Source: Psilocybe azurescens (lineage: Eukaryota; Basidiomycota; Agaricomycetes; Agaricales; Agrocybaceae). From it: a stretch of DNA of 26,560 nucleotides. Location of the stretch: NCBI GenBank assembly GCA_023853785.1, contig JAJIRX010000548.1, positions 1-26,560 of the forward strand, given 5' to 3'. The notes under the pieces were generated by a model that made no database searches, was not told the DNA's origin, and saw nothing but the letters and a program-made list of their open reading frames with translations. This document shows positions 11,065 through 21,360 of the stretch, piece by piece; positions within the stretch are counted from its first letter, which is position 1, and each line of letters opens with the position of its first letter. Made by a program: the position numbers and the translations under genes.

Positions 11065-11649
11065 TCAACTCACTCCCTGTTCCACAAAACCTGCATTTCT
11101 ATATAAATGCATAGCGTCATGCTGATCATCGTGCACCAGAAGCAAAACAACCTTTTTCGTGTTTCCGACGGCGCATTCCTTGGCATGCTTGACGACTTCC
11201 AGCGCGCGGTCGACTAACATCCTCCCCACACCTTTGCCACGATACTCCGGCTGTACCCACATACCAACAAGCATATAAACATCCACCCTTCCCATTCTCT
11301 CCTCTTCTGCTATATGCTGCGGATACGGTGGATCCTGAGGGAGCCCTGCCAACATCTCCGGTCCCAACACAGATAGGGTTCCAATCGCAATTGCAGACTC
11401 TTCGGTGCCAGTGACGTTGTCCTCGAGTACTGATGCTACTGACATGAGGGTACATCTCCCTTTGATGTTGACGCGCGAGATCCAAGTGCTGTCTGGGAAG
11501 CTATATTCTCTCTCATATGTCGACCCGAATGCTTCAGGGTTGGTTTGAAGACCCGACAGCCGAACGCGTTTGTACATTGCGATGTGGACATCTGAGGCTG
11601 GTGTGGGGATCTCGAAGACGGTTCGACGTTCGGAGTGTGTATTGATCAT
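11065..11649 (-). CDS. GNAT-family N-acetyltransferase (copy 2), short C-terminus
   Basis: 194 residues, single exon, clearly paralogous to the downstream gene: both begin with an IPTPAS motif (FEIPTPASDVHIAMYKRVRL here) and share GTLSVLGPEMLAGLP and VGMWVQPEYRGKGVGRMLVD. The acetyl-CoA loop R-G-K-G-V-G is intact. The ATG at 11649 (MINTHSERR) aligns with the start of copy 1, although the frame stays open upstream to 11796. The protein stops at GFVEQGVS, about 13 residues earlier than copy 1; a shift of frame there would continue as ...IMEKTVDMDGQ, so the last strand may have been lost by a small indel. Tandem duplication is the simplest origin. Confidence 0.85.
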   Translation of the reverse strand: MINTHSERRTVFEIPTPASDVHIAMYKRVRLSGLQTNPEAFGSTYEREYSFPDSTWISRVNIKGRCTLMSVASVLEDNVTGTEESAIAIGTLSVLGPEMLAGLPQDPPYPQHIAEEERMGRVDVYMLVGMWVQPEYRGKGVGRMLVDRALEVVKHAKECAVGNTKKVVLLLVHDDQHDAMHLYRNAGFVEQGVS

Positions 11650-11849
11650 ATTCGTTCGGTCTTTGGTAGATGAGGGTGTGAGGACAAATATGCAATACTG
11701 GATCAAGCTCTCAGTATCTTTCAAGGCATTGTCATTTACTATGTATGACTCGACGTAACACCCGTTGCCGACGGAAAACAATCCCGAATAGATCAAGCTT
11801 CAAGTTTAAGTTGGGTATTGCAGCTCTGTTAATTACTGGATGATCAGTA

Positions 11850-12263
11850 CAGTTGAACCCTCATAGGCCCTACCTCTGATAACCCATAACCCGTCGTAAC
11901 CCATAGAATGTCTTATCCAGTGGGCGAGGAAATTGTCCCATAACCCACAGTTCCGCAGTAACTCATAACCCGTACCTTTCTCAGACAAAAGCCCATAGGC
12001 CTGGCGTGGTTGTCAGTCGGTTGTCGGTGTCAAATATGCTTTTGGTTCGGAAGTTGGTCGTTTAGACATAGGAACACCATTTCGATGTGATTTTCACACG
12101 ACTCACGGAGGACTCGTACATCGGCAAATGTATTTTACTGTTAGTTCCACAACATTTGATTCCAATTCAAGAACGAAAGGCTACCAAAACACATCCCATA
12201 ACCTCTCATACCCATACCTTTCGCGTGGAAGGCGAAAGGTATGGGTTATGGGGGACTCAACTG
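11850..12263. mobile_element. 414-bp TA-flanked MITE of Tc1/mariner-pogo kind
   Basis: The left end reads TA-CAGTTGAACCCTCATAGG and the right end, on the other strand, TA-CAGTTGAGTCCCCCATAA. These are imperfect terminal inverted repeats of about 20 bp, each preceded by TA, as expected for a TA target-site duplication (11848-11849 and 12264-12265). CAGT-type ends with TA duplication fit pogo/Fot1-like elements of fungi. The inside is rich in ATAACCC-type words on both strands and encodes no transposase, so it is non-autonomous. It lies between copy 2 of the GNAT pair and the multi-pass membrane protein gene. Confidence 0.75.
12210..12246. repeat. Perfect 15-bp hairpin inside the MITE
   Basis: Arms ACCCATACCTTTCGC (12210-12224) and GCGAAAGGTATGGGT (12232-12246) pair perfectly around a 7-nt loop. 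The hairpin lies just inside the right end of the MITE, as often seen for subterminal repeats bound by a transposase. Confidence 0.9.
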
Positions 12264-12408
12264 TACAAGTTCCTCAGGGTTCCTCAGACTGAACGAAGCA
12301 TTTCGCCAGATTTTGCCCTCTCGATTTGAACTTTGAAGTCAATTTGAAGTCTAGTTTCCGCCGACCATTTTCCATGCGGCTCTGTCGGCAATCGGCAGAT
12401 TGTATCGC

Positions 12409-12452
<44 letters not shown>
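12409..12452. repeat. (ATCA)11 microsatellite
   Basis: Eleven perfect ATCA units (44 nt) lie about 165 bases before the start codon of the multi-pass membrane protein gene, so in its promoter or 5' leader. Confidence 0.97.
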
Positions 12453-12453
<1 letters not shown>

Positions 12454-12617
12454 CGAACGCAATTGCCCTTGCGCCGGATGCTGCCGGATGGCTTTCGCTT
12501 CCCTGACTGGATTTTGGTTTCAAATTTGCATCGTCCTCTTCCCGGACATGCACTAGCAGCAAGCTCAACACAATACCCACCACCTCACTGAGCGCAGCGC
12601 TCGTCTCTGACGAGACC

Positions 12618-14283
12618 ATGGCTCTTGTGACCTTATGCACTGCTTATGCGGCTCACGCACATTCTTATTATCCTAGAGATACGCTAGCATCAACACAATT
12701 CTCCGACGACTCCCAGTTTACGGACAGGTCGATATGGAATATCGTCTGGAGCTGTTTCGCCACGATCTTCGCCTGCACATGGATTTCAGTTCACCAAAAC
12801 ATCCCAGCTCCGAACGACAGCGCTATCCGAATCTTTGGTCGACGCCTGGCTATCATGTTCAATCTGCTCATCGCGCCGGAAATGGTCATCGTGTGGACAA
12901 CGCGGCAGTCCCTGGCGGCCTCAGCTATTGTGAAACGGCAAAAGGTATGCGGTGTGTTTCTCCTTGTTTATACTTACTTGATTGACGAATTGGACGCCAT
13001 TATAGCGAAGGGTTGGACAAAACCCATGCATTCTTTCTCATAATGGGAGGATTCTCTTTATACCAGGATGGCGTTCTTCTACGGACACTTGAAGCGCACG
13101 AAATGGAGAAACTAGAAGAGGAAGGAAAGATCGAGTGGCCGGCGATCACAGAAGCAGAAATCAAGGACAAAAGCAAAGGCGATTTCTTCTCCAAAGGCGT
13201 TGTGGTCATGCAGACTACATGGTTCATCATCCAGTGTATCGTGAGGGGATCCAAGCGGATGGTGTTGACGGAGCTGGAGGTCGTTACACTCGCTTTTGCA
13301 GCGCTTACGATGATCATTTACGGCTTATGGTGGCACAAACCCCTCGACGTTCAAGTTTCTGTCCCTATTCATTTAAAAAGGGATGTTCAGCCGATCCCGA
13401 TCCCAAACCGGAAAAGGAAAAGAGAAAGGCTACATCGCCTTCTGTGGTTCCAGTAGGTGAAGATGATGACAATCTCCAGACTTCATTGTTAGAGGCAGTT
13501 GAGGGGCCTGAAACATCAGCCGATGTCGATGCCGTAACTCACCCTCAGACTTCGTTGTTGCAGTCTAAAACATCAGTCGCTCTGGATGTTGACGTCGAAG
13601 CCCAAGACACATCCGAACGGTCGCAATCGGCGTCACCAGAGCCTATGCTAGATCCACCAGTTACCCGTCCGTACCACGACCCCAGCCTATCTTTACCCCA
13701 ACAATTTCGCTTGTATCTAAGGGCGAAACGGGAGGAGCTTGGTCTTATTGGCAGCATCGTATACGTGTTCACGATTCGCCCAGGCGTCATGTTCTTTGGT
13801 GCCTTCTACGATATGATGTTCTGTACCACTCTAGAGGGGAAGCGATATCGTGTACCAACGTTCTATGCCCCAGCAGTCGAGGACGATTCGATGAGCATCG
13901 TGCTGGCAATTCTTGTGGCTATAGTATTCGGAGGGCTTCACTGCATCGCTTGGTCATTCGAGTTTCCTACACTAATTGAGAAGTGGGCGTGGAGGGTATC
14001 AGCTGTCTTGGTATCCGGTCTCCCTCTCAGCATATCTTTTCTCTCCGTGCTGACGGCCTCAATGGGCAATAAAAACGCGGACGGCAACGGGGACGCCAAA
14101 GAGTACAGTTCTGCCCTGGTAAATGTTATGGACAACGCTCTCATTGTAATTTTATCTCTATCGACTTTCTTGTACATAGTTGCTCGTGGTATCCTTCTTA
14201 TTTTGCCTCTTATAGGTCTTCGAGCTCTGCCTGCTGGAGCGTACATCGATCTGAATTGGACCGCGTATCTTCCCCATGTTTGA
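12618..14283 (+). CDS. Fungal multi-pass membrane protein, frame interrupted at TTTAAAA
   Basis: A start in GACCATGG gives MALVTLCTAYAAHAHSYYPRD, a likely signal peptide or first membrane segment. Family marks are FACTWISVHQNIP, THAFFLIMGGFSLY, ELEVVTLAFAALTMIIYGLWWHKPLDV, and GGLHCIAWSFEFP near the C-terminus; I remember these from a large fungal membrane-protein family of unknown function. About eight hydrophobic segments are visible, with a disordered Ser/Asp-rich loop in the middle (about 13430-13670). Intron 1 is ambiguous: a donor at 12952 with acceptor ending 13010 keeps the frame, while the better donor at 12945 needs one extra base at AAAA 13019-13022. Further on, the frame opening at 13013 must shift by -1 at 13372-13379 to enter the frame that ends at 14283; unshifted, it stops at 13456. 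Except for these points the sequence looks well kept. Confidence 0.8.
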
Positions 14284-14958
14284 ACATCTAATCTTCATGC
14301 ATATCACAAATTTCTTAACCGCTTTACTTTGGTTTTCCTGCTGTATAGTTCAAATCACAAGTTATCACATGTATATCGTCCATAAATTTACCGTTCTGCG
14401 GCACGTTATAAGCTACATGACTGTCCTATTACACAAATTGATAAAAAGCGAATTAATAACGAAGTCGAGGTGCCTGAGAACGAGGATACACGTGATCTAT
14501 TACGGTACTACTCGTGTCCAGGCTACTCACTGCTGGCACAGGGTTATTTATGTCAACGAAAAATGATTCAGAAATTTTATTAAACGTGTTTGCATTTTTC
14601 GCCCGCTTTTATAACATATAAAATTCATTTCGAACTCAATATTTCTTCATACAGAAAATCTGCTAAAAAGGTTCCCTTTTAAAGCATTTGTTTGAGTTAA
14701 AATTGAAGAGTTTGAGTAAGATTTATAAATTTCAAAACCATTTCAGGAAATGTTTCCTTTGTGGAAGAAATTGTGCAGATAAAAACAAGATGTTTTTGGG
14801 AGACATAAATGTAACACAAACCAAGTATTTTTGTCAAGTTTGTCGAGTCTTTAAATGAAAGATAACATTCAACATTAATATTATGTTTTAGGTAATATAA
14901 AATAATTTCTAAAACTATACATTTTAGGCAGGATAAAATAAATCGCACGCTGAGGGGG
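14284..14958. other. AT-rich spacer between membrane-protein gene and Tnp2 relic
   Basis: Strongly AT-rich, with no recognised gene. The left (3') terminus of the Tnp2 element should lie in or near this stretch, but I found neither a CACTA-like end nor the palindromes seen on the other side of the transposase gene. Confidence 0.5.
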
Positions 14959-17900
14959 TCACTGTAAGGTCCACATGAGTGAGTCGCTTGCCTACATTAT
15001 CGGGTCAGTCTCCGGCAAAGGGAGACTTACACGGGATAGGGATATTATGACCATTAAATCCTTTTCTTCCCATTGTAAAGGTAGGTAGGCAAAATGGGAA
15101 AGAATGTCCTCCAGACGAAACAACTCTAGATCTCCAAGTTTCTGACTCCAAAGCTGCGCTTGAAGTAGAGGGAAAGAGGCAAATGGATCAGCATGCACAT
15201 CAGCCTGCTTGTATTTCCGGGCAGCAACATAAGTTACAGTACACGGGTCGTCATTATCTTCAAAGTCGACTTGTGTGATATAATCAATGCGTGCCGGCAA
15301 ATATTTGTTTGAAGAACCAGAATGGAGTAGTATAGATGAATTACCAAGATGCTTCCAGGATGTCGAATATGTTATGCCACTAATTGCAATATGCGACAAG
15401 ACAGTCGCATCCAACGGCTGGTCAAAGGATTTGATAAAACACGCCTCAAGTGCTTCCGGAAGAGGTGTTGCTGAGTGCTTTTTCCGAGCCATAAAATCCT
15501 CCACCTGCTCTTTGTTATTGTGTACTTGGTCTCGTGAGAGGCTGAGAATATCAGTCACGAGAGTACTTCGGACTTCTGGGTTGATGAGGCTTTTCAGCAT
15601 GGGCTCACAGTTACGGATGACCTCTGGAGTTCCAACTCTATGAAAGAGATTTCGTAGGTTACTTGCTTGCATAAATGAACGTGAGATAGTTTCTTCATAT
15701 TCACCTAGAACTTGTTAGTACAGTCATAAAGAATTAAAATTTAAGACCTACTTGGCTTATAATTTGTCGAGATTCGTTGCAGCATGCCAATAACCCTTTC
15801 AAATGGAAAAGTCCACCATGAATGAACTGGACCATAAAATACAAGGTATTCATAGAGGTGAATGGCCATGTGTTGATTTGGAACAAACTTGTACTCTGGG
15901 AACAGTGCCTTCAAGCCATGAAGGTACACAAGAATGTGGTTGAGGTAAGTTTCTGCATGCGCAGCTGAGGTGACTCGAGAGGTGGCAGTGACAACTGCAG
16001 AAACAAGATGGAGGGTGATTTCAAGGATGCGGCAGCACCTCTCAGAACGGTTGTCGGTTCCATCAGAATTGGACCAGAGGCGAGTCAAAGTAATAGGTAG
16101 GAGAGTTGTTCCAAGAACACGCCATTGGTCAGCCTTAAGCTTTCCATGACTGCTCAGACCAAGTTTGGCTGGCAGGGATGTCAGCCATGACGGTCGAACC
16201 AGGTGTTGAATGTCGGAATGTATTTCTGCAGCCTCCTCCCGTGTGAGAACGTGCCCGCACTGGGTGCCTGATGCCAAATGACCCTCCGGATCATAGTTGA
16301 CTTCAGTTTTATACATTCGCTGGAAATATAAAGCGTAAGGAAATGAGACAACAAGAAATGAAAGGAGACCTACCCAATAAAGAATGCCATGAGAGTAATC
16401 TGCACGGTTTGGCTCCTTTGTCTTCGCGTATATTGGTTGTGACCGGGTTACAGCCAAGCTCAATAGCTACCACCTTCAAAACCGAGAGGTGCTGCGAAGA
16501 GAATCGCTTCTGCCATATCAACCTCCCTGCCTCTGTCTGAAGATCCCGACACATAGGATGCTCCAGCCAGCGGATAATCCGCCTCATTGATGCACATTCA
16601 CCCTTACTCATCTGCTTCCATGCATCAGAGATTTTGACATTGAAAACGGGTGGTTCCTTCTCGGCTTTAGGAACTCATAGCCCTAGAATGGTATCAAAGT
16701 GTTCGCGGATGAGGCCAAGGAAAAGGTTGTGCATTGCGTCTACAACAACAAAGCGCTGATGGATCAAAAATAAGGAAGTCAAAGGAGCTGTGACCAGCGA
16801 ACGCCGGTGCTAGTGACAATTCCATCAGCTGTAGGATTTGAACCAGCCCTTCTGAATTGTTTGGCTGTTCGTCGACAGCTTTTGTTGGTTCTCCAATGCC
16901 AAGAGGCATAATCGAGATTCCCATATCCGTGCGTTTTGAGGTTACACTCGCAAATTGAGCAGAAATGAGTATGGGCACTTGACGCAAAGCCTGCTGTTTT
17001 ACAGGCAGCAGGCAAGTCACAGACAACACACACTATGGCACATCACACCAATACGCCCATCTGGATGACCATCAGTTCGACTGAAGTGGACACCAGGATT
17101 CCAGAACTTGAGGAAGTCGTCGACTAAGGGTTTGAGGAAGTGATTGATCGCAGACAAAGGAGGTTCATTTGGCCCAGGAATCACACCAGCGAGAAACATG
17201 TTCTCAGGCTTATAGCGAATATTAGGGGGTAGATTAAGGCAAGCGAGGTGACAAGACCAATTGAGACTTTCTTTCCTGCTTGTTTGTTGCCCAGCGGGTT
17301 GAAGAAATCAATCGACAGAGAGAAGACATAGCGTCCCTCACCATTCCCTACGCTGAAGTGAGTACCATCTGGTCCTTTGAATTTGCGGAGAACATCGCCG
17401 TCAAAGATGTCAGCGCATTGTGCGGGCAACTCCTGGCGGGGTCTTAGACCTATCCCACGATTTGTCCATATCTGCTTCAACTCCAGGGCGTGAAAGAAGT
17501 CGCCCAAGCCAAGTGATGGGGTTGAAGTAGACGAAAAGGTTTATCAGCGTGTAGATTGTACGCTTCTCAACCACTCGAGGACGTAGGAGCTGTTCATTGC
17601 ACCGTCTGCCCATATGACGCTTTGCAGCGGGAAGGGTATATAGCGACGATAGACCCATCTTTGTACTTCGCGGGCGTACATGGCTTGACATTTGTCATTG
17701 GGGCAGACCGGCGTAAATGACGGTGTCAGCCTCCAGATCAAGCAAGTTCTTAAATAACCGACAATCGGATGGAAAGTCAGATAGCACCTTTTGGTTGCGT
17801 GCAGACAAATCGGCATTGGTTCGCATGAATGATAGTTGTACTAGGTATTGCAGCATTTCCATCAGGGCAGATGTGCCACTTCAACTGACGCTGAAAAGTG

Positions 17901-18690
17901 TCTGGAATACGATGGCGATGAAAATAGATAACTGGAGGATGGGATCAACGCAAGCAAGCAGAGGATTGAAGAAGCAGTCTATATGTTCGATATTAAATTC
18001 AGAATATCATGTATGTGATTGTGATCCGTCTTACCTGTAGAAAATTTGATACCAGGAGTTTCTGCCTCCTGCCGTGAATTCAATGTTTTCCTGTTCCTGA
18101 CCCAGGATAGCTTTGCCTCCTCCAACCTTTCCGCAATATTGTCCACTTTGTCTGAGACTTGACGTTTCATGGCAGTAACAGGCACCGCTGTACACAACTT
18201 TGCTGAGATCGGTCTGGATGCGGACACACTCGGCATGGTGGTGCCTCAGTGGAAATGCATTTGTAAGTGGAATTGTGCGTAGTTTCTCGAGTTCGACAGC
18301 TACGTCAGCAGCAAGAATATCCACAGCCGGATTCAACCTCAGCAAGACGAGAAAGGAGGTTGCGAATAATTTGTTGACGGGAAGAATGTGGCTTGGAAGC
18401 CAACGACACTGAGAATTTTCATCATTGTCGCCTGGTTGCGACCAGAGTCGTTCACCTGGAGCTGACGATGGAGTGGGGATGGAATCCAGAGAGCGGCCAG
18501 GGAGGCTGAAATGTTGCCCGACTTTCTTGATTTCATCGTCAAGAACTTGCTTCGAATCTTCAGCAAGTTTGTTGGCAAAAATGCCCGATCCCTTGCAGAG
18601 ATGGTTGTTGTAGGTGCGAATGTCCAGCTCTACTCCACCTTCAACAAGCCCGCATTGGCTAGTGGAGCATGTGCACGTTCGAGTGGGCAT
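14959..18690 (-). pseudogene. Tnp2/CACTA-type transposase, broken
   Basis: DDE transposase of the CACTA (En/Spm) superfamily in its basidiomycete form. Reading leftwards: start MPTRTCTCSTSQCGLVEGG at 18690; TVIYAGLPQ, then RRCNEQLLRPRVVEKRTIY and TWLGRLLSRPGVEADMDKSW (17.5-17.6 kb); PGPNEPPLSAINHFLKPLVDDFL (17.1 kb); the Cys/His cluster CVVCDLPAACKTAGFASSAHTHFCSIC (17.0 kb); VVVDAMHNLFLGLIREHFD (16.7 kb, with the conserved D and H); HGKLKADQWRV and HSWWTFPFERVIGMLQR (16.2-15.8 kb). Introns at 15751-15705 (47 nt) and 15030-14962 splice in frame, and the last one places a TGA at 14961-14959. It is broken by an in-frame TGA at 16781-16779 (probably from CGA) and by shifts near 17240, 17035, 16765, 16755 and 16450. 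Its upstream flank holds the palindrome cluster, the expected place for transposase-binding subterminal repeats. Confidence 0.88.
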
Positions 18691-19017
18691 TTCCTATAGT
18701 TATATTGTCAGTCAGAAAACATCTAACAGTCTGAGAGTGATCGAGTGACTGATGAGAAACCGAGTCAGCTAGAAAGCGTGTTTATGGAACAAGAACATGT
18801 TCTGGGCACCCAGAACACAGAGGACGGCGAGAAAGAGCGGGAAGTATGTTTGGGTTCTGTGGTCTCTTAAAGTAAGCACCACGTCGACTTAGGGAGAACA
18901 AGAACGCACTTACCATGGTGACCTTGTCGCACTCATTCACTCAACAAGTAGGCACAAAAGAAAACCTGGACACCCAGGTTTCCATTAGAGCGTTGCAAAG
19001 GCAATGCAGAGTACAAC

Positions 19018-19045
19018 ACTGTTCTGGGCACCCAGAACAACATTG
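19018..19045 (+). repeat. Left 28-bp inverted copy
   Basis: 28 bases identical to the reverse complement of 23400-23427, including the palindrome. Beyond it, rightwards, TTGGGTTAGAGAGAG and AGAGCGGGTT are related to units inside the right copy. Confidence 0.92.
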
Positions 19046-19097
19046 AGTAAGATTGGGTTAGAGAGAGCAGATTAGAGCGGGTTTGATAAAGCGCTTC

Positions 19098-19182
19098 TAT
19101 TTGGCTTGAAGCCCGTAATCAAACAATTACACAAACAGTCATGTTTATTTGGCTTCCAAGCCCCACAACCAAACAATCACAC
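19098..19182. repeat. Two direct repeats of about 37 bp
   Basis: Copies at 19098-19133 and 19146-19182 share TATTTGGCTT, AAGCCC and AAACAAT.AC at matching places, with a 48-bp period. Each contains a small palindrome (GGCTTGAAGCC and GGCTTCCAAGCC). They sit within the palindrome cluster. Confidence 0.8.
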
Positions 19183-19599
19183 GGCTCTCGATGACGCGCT
19201 CTCATCATCTCTTAAACGTCCACAATCCTTTCGAGTGTTCTGGGTGTCCAGGACACTATGCAACATCTCTTCAACTCGAGAACAACCTTCCTCGGAGTGT
19301 CCTGGGTGTCCAGGACACGCTATTTCAGACAATCTTAGCCTGGTTCGTATTGTTGACATTCTGGTAGTCAACACACTCTTCAATTGGTTGCTAGTTATAC
19401 ACTAGGTATGCACTCTTTCCCCAGCCTATTGTCACCAGCTAACTGTCTCTCTTCTGCTCGAACTCAGGCCTACTCAGAGTGTTCTGGGTGCCCAGGACAC
19501 TCTGCCTTAGTTCACTGACGTTGTGCTGTGGGTGTCCAGAGCACGACATCACTGCTCGACCACCCAGCACTCATGCTTATCGCTGCACCTTTCTGATGT

Positions 19600-20025
19600 A
19601 CCCTATACGCCTGTATACTAGGTGCTTTTGCTCTACATCACTGTCTATGACACTCTGATAGCACTTTTCAAGTATGATCATTATCTCAAATTATGCACTA
19701 CTACTGATTCTGTAGTAAATAGTATGTGTTGCATGAATTCATATTTTTGCACAAGTCCAAATTTGGATGAGGAATAACAAAAATGCGTTGTTATTGTGGA
19801 CCGTGGTGGAAGAAGATTATCAGCGTGGGATCATTATCTCTGCCAGCCATTGGCACCAAATCCGAGGCATCTTTTTGAAAATGTTTAAACTCCTTCAGTT
19901 CTTACTCAATCCTTTCCAAAATTTGCAAGCATATAATTAACATGTATATTAATAAAATCTAGTAGCGAAATTTCATTTAATAGCCTACAATAAATTCTAT
20001 GAATGTTCCGTTGTTTTCCGTGCAT
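19600..20025. other. AT-rich spacer left of the small-protein relic
   Basis: No gene recognised. AT-rich 3' flank of the minus-strand gene that ends at 20026; it contains none of the palindromes. Confidence 0.5.
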
Positions 20026-20980
20026 TTATTTCCCAATTTGATCAAGGATGTCACACAAACACTTCTCAAGGAAAGCGTATTCGATAGCTATGTACGCCCA
20101 AGCATCACTACTCTTTGAGCTGAAGCCACCTTGAACATCCTTGAAAGTTAGTGACGATACAATGGTGTTGTATTTGAACTCACCCTTTTCATTTTATTTG
20201 CAGTCCTTGCGGCGACAGGCTGCCTCTGAGGTGTACTTGAGATGGAGCTTCAGCATATCATGCACGGGCCAGTGTTTATTATAGTCGTCTAAGACCCGGT
20301 ACTCCTTTTAACTTTGTCGCAGATTTCCTTAACAAGTTTTTATTCTGTTTACTATAACTTTTCCGATAGATCCAGGTGCTTTTTCTTGGCTTGGTCGTGT
20401 ACCAAATTCTTGTGGAATTCATCGGTAAGTTACAAGGCATATGATCAAAATAAGCACTCACCACCACCGCTTCATAAGTTCTTTCACTCCAGGCCAGCTC
20501 CTCCTGCAAATTATAGCCCCCTGACCCAGGACGCCCAGCCTCTCCCTTAGGCTTGGGAATTAATTTAACAAGTTTACGCTCCCAGATTCAAGTTTACATC
20601 TTCTTCATCTTCCTCATCTCCAGACTGAGAATCAGTCGATGTTCATATCCTTGTTAAATGCAACACGCTTAGGTGTAGGAGCCCTTCTCTGCATTGTACT
20701 ATGCTGAATGGTTTCTGGAGTTTTAGATCGTCTCTGTGCCGATAAGTATGCGATATCTGGGATTGTAGAGCTCTCTCGAGTGGCCGATCGCTTCCCTGGC
20801 TTGATGATAAGGGAGGAAAACTCCATTCTTCACACGATCTTTGGCAGGTGAGGAAATGTCCTGGGCTGAGAAGAGCGATCCTGCAAGTGATGAGCGGCTT
20901 GTGTCGTGTGATGTGTGCATCCATGGTATGTGGTTTGAGTTGTGTATCGCTTGATCCATCTCATTTATATTCCTAGGCAT
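20026..20980 (-). pseudogene. GRPGSGGY-type small basidiomycete protein, broken
   Basis: Reading leftwards from an ATG at 20980: MPRNINEMDQAIHNSNH, a Ser/Lys-rich disordered part (SAQRRSKTPETIQHS, RRAPTPKRVAF), an acidic run (SGDEEDEEDVN), the core KLIPKPKGEAGRPGSGGYNL followed by QEELAWSERTYEAVV (about 20480-20555), then NLVHDQAKKKHLDLSEK, EICDKV, EYRVLDDYNKHWPVHDMLKLHLKYTSEA (about 20230-20305) and a last exon ending DILDQIGK at 20026. I remember the core as a repeated family of unknown function in Agaricomycetes. Frames change at about 20830, 20640, 20575 and at the T4 run 20306-20309, so this copy is unlikely to work. It is divergent from the WD40 relic, with a shared upstream region of a few hundred bases. 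Confidence 0.68.
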
Positions 20981-21360
20981 ACTCGTTACTTTGTTCTACC
21001 CTTGTTACCTTGTAATTTTCAAACAGCCTAGTAAGCATATATTTGCTATTGTTCTTTCGTCTATAGTGACTCCATATATCATTCCCAAATGGGGTAGGTA
21101 TCCAAGCGGGTCAAGTGGGGTGGAGCAGTCTGCTCAACATTGTCGTCATGGACATCAAGACAATTAGTGTTACATTCACAATAAGCGCTCCTCGCATAAG
21201 TATGTTGCCCATTGGCCAAAGTTTATTCACCATCGCTCTCATTACCAGTACTACTCATGCTTATCACTCTTTTGCTCAAAGGCTTCAAGCACTTTGTGAA
21301 GGCCCCACGTAACAATGTGAGTAAAAATCTCTTCTCTTCTAATGTTATTTAACCAAGTAT

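Larger units (their letters stand above)
18798..19544. repeat. Cluster of seven palindromes upstream of Tnp2
   Basis: Variants of TGTTCTGGGCACCCAGAACA occur at 18798-18817, 19020-19039, 19234-19257, 19297-19318, 19476-19503 and 19523-19544, with a shorter relative at 18962-18981 (AAACCTGG...CCAGGTTT). Arms are 8-13 bp, perfect or with one mismatch, around a 2-4 nt centre that is mostly CA, TG or GTGT. Spacing is irregular (about 40-215 bp). CACTA elements carry such subterminal repeats as transposase-binding sites, and these lie directly upstream of the Tnp2 start codon. One more copy lies at 23406-23425. Confidence 0.9.

Noticed and set aside
13545..14246. Minus-strand open frames opposite the membrane-protein gene
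   Set aside because: Shadows of the plus-strand coding sequence.
15287..15643. 118-codon plus-strand open frame
   Set aside because: Opposite strand of the C-terminal part of the Tnp2 transposase.
16830..16850. GGTTCAAATCC on the minus strand, resembling a tRNA B box
   Set aside because: No A box, acceptor stem or anticodon arm at the right distance; the stretch lies within the Tnp2 coding frame.
18798..19544. Repeated dyads resembling a CRISPR array
   Set aside because: Eukaryotic context, irregular spacing, variable units and no spacer pattern; palindromic binding repeats fit better.
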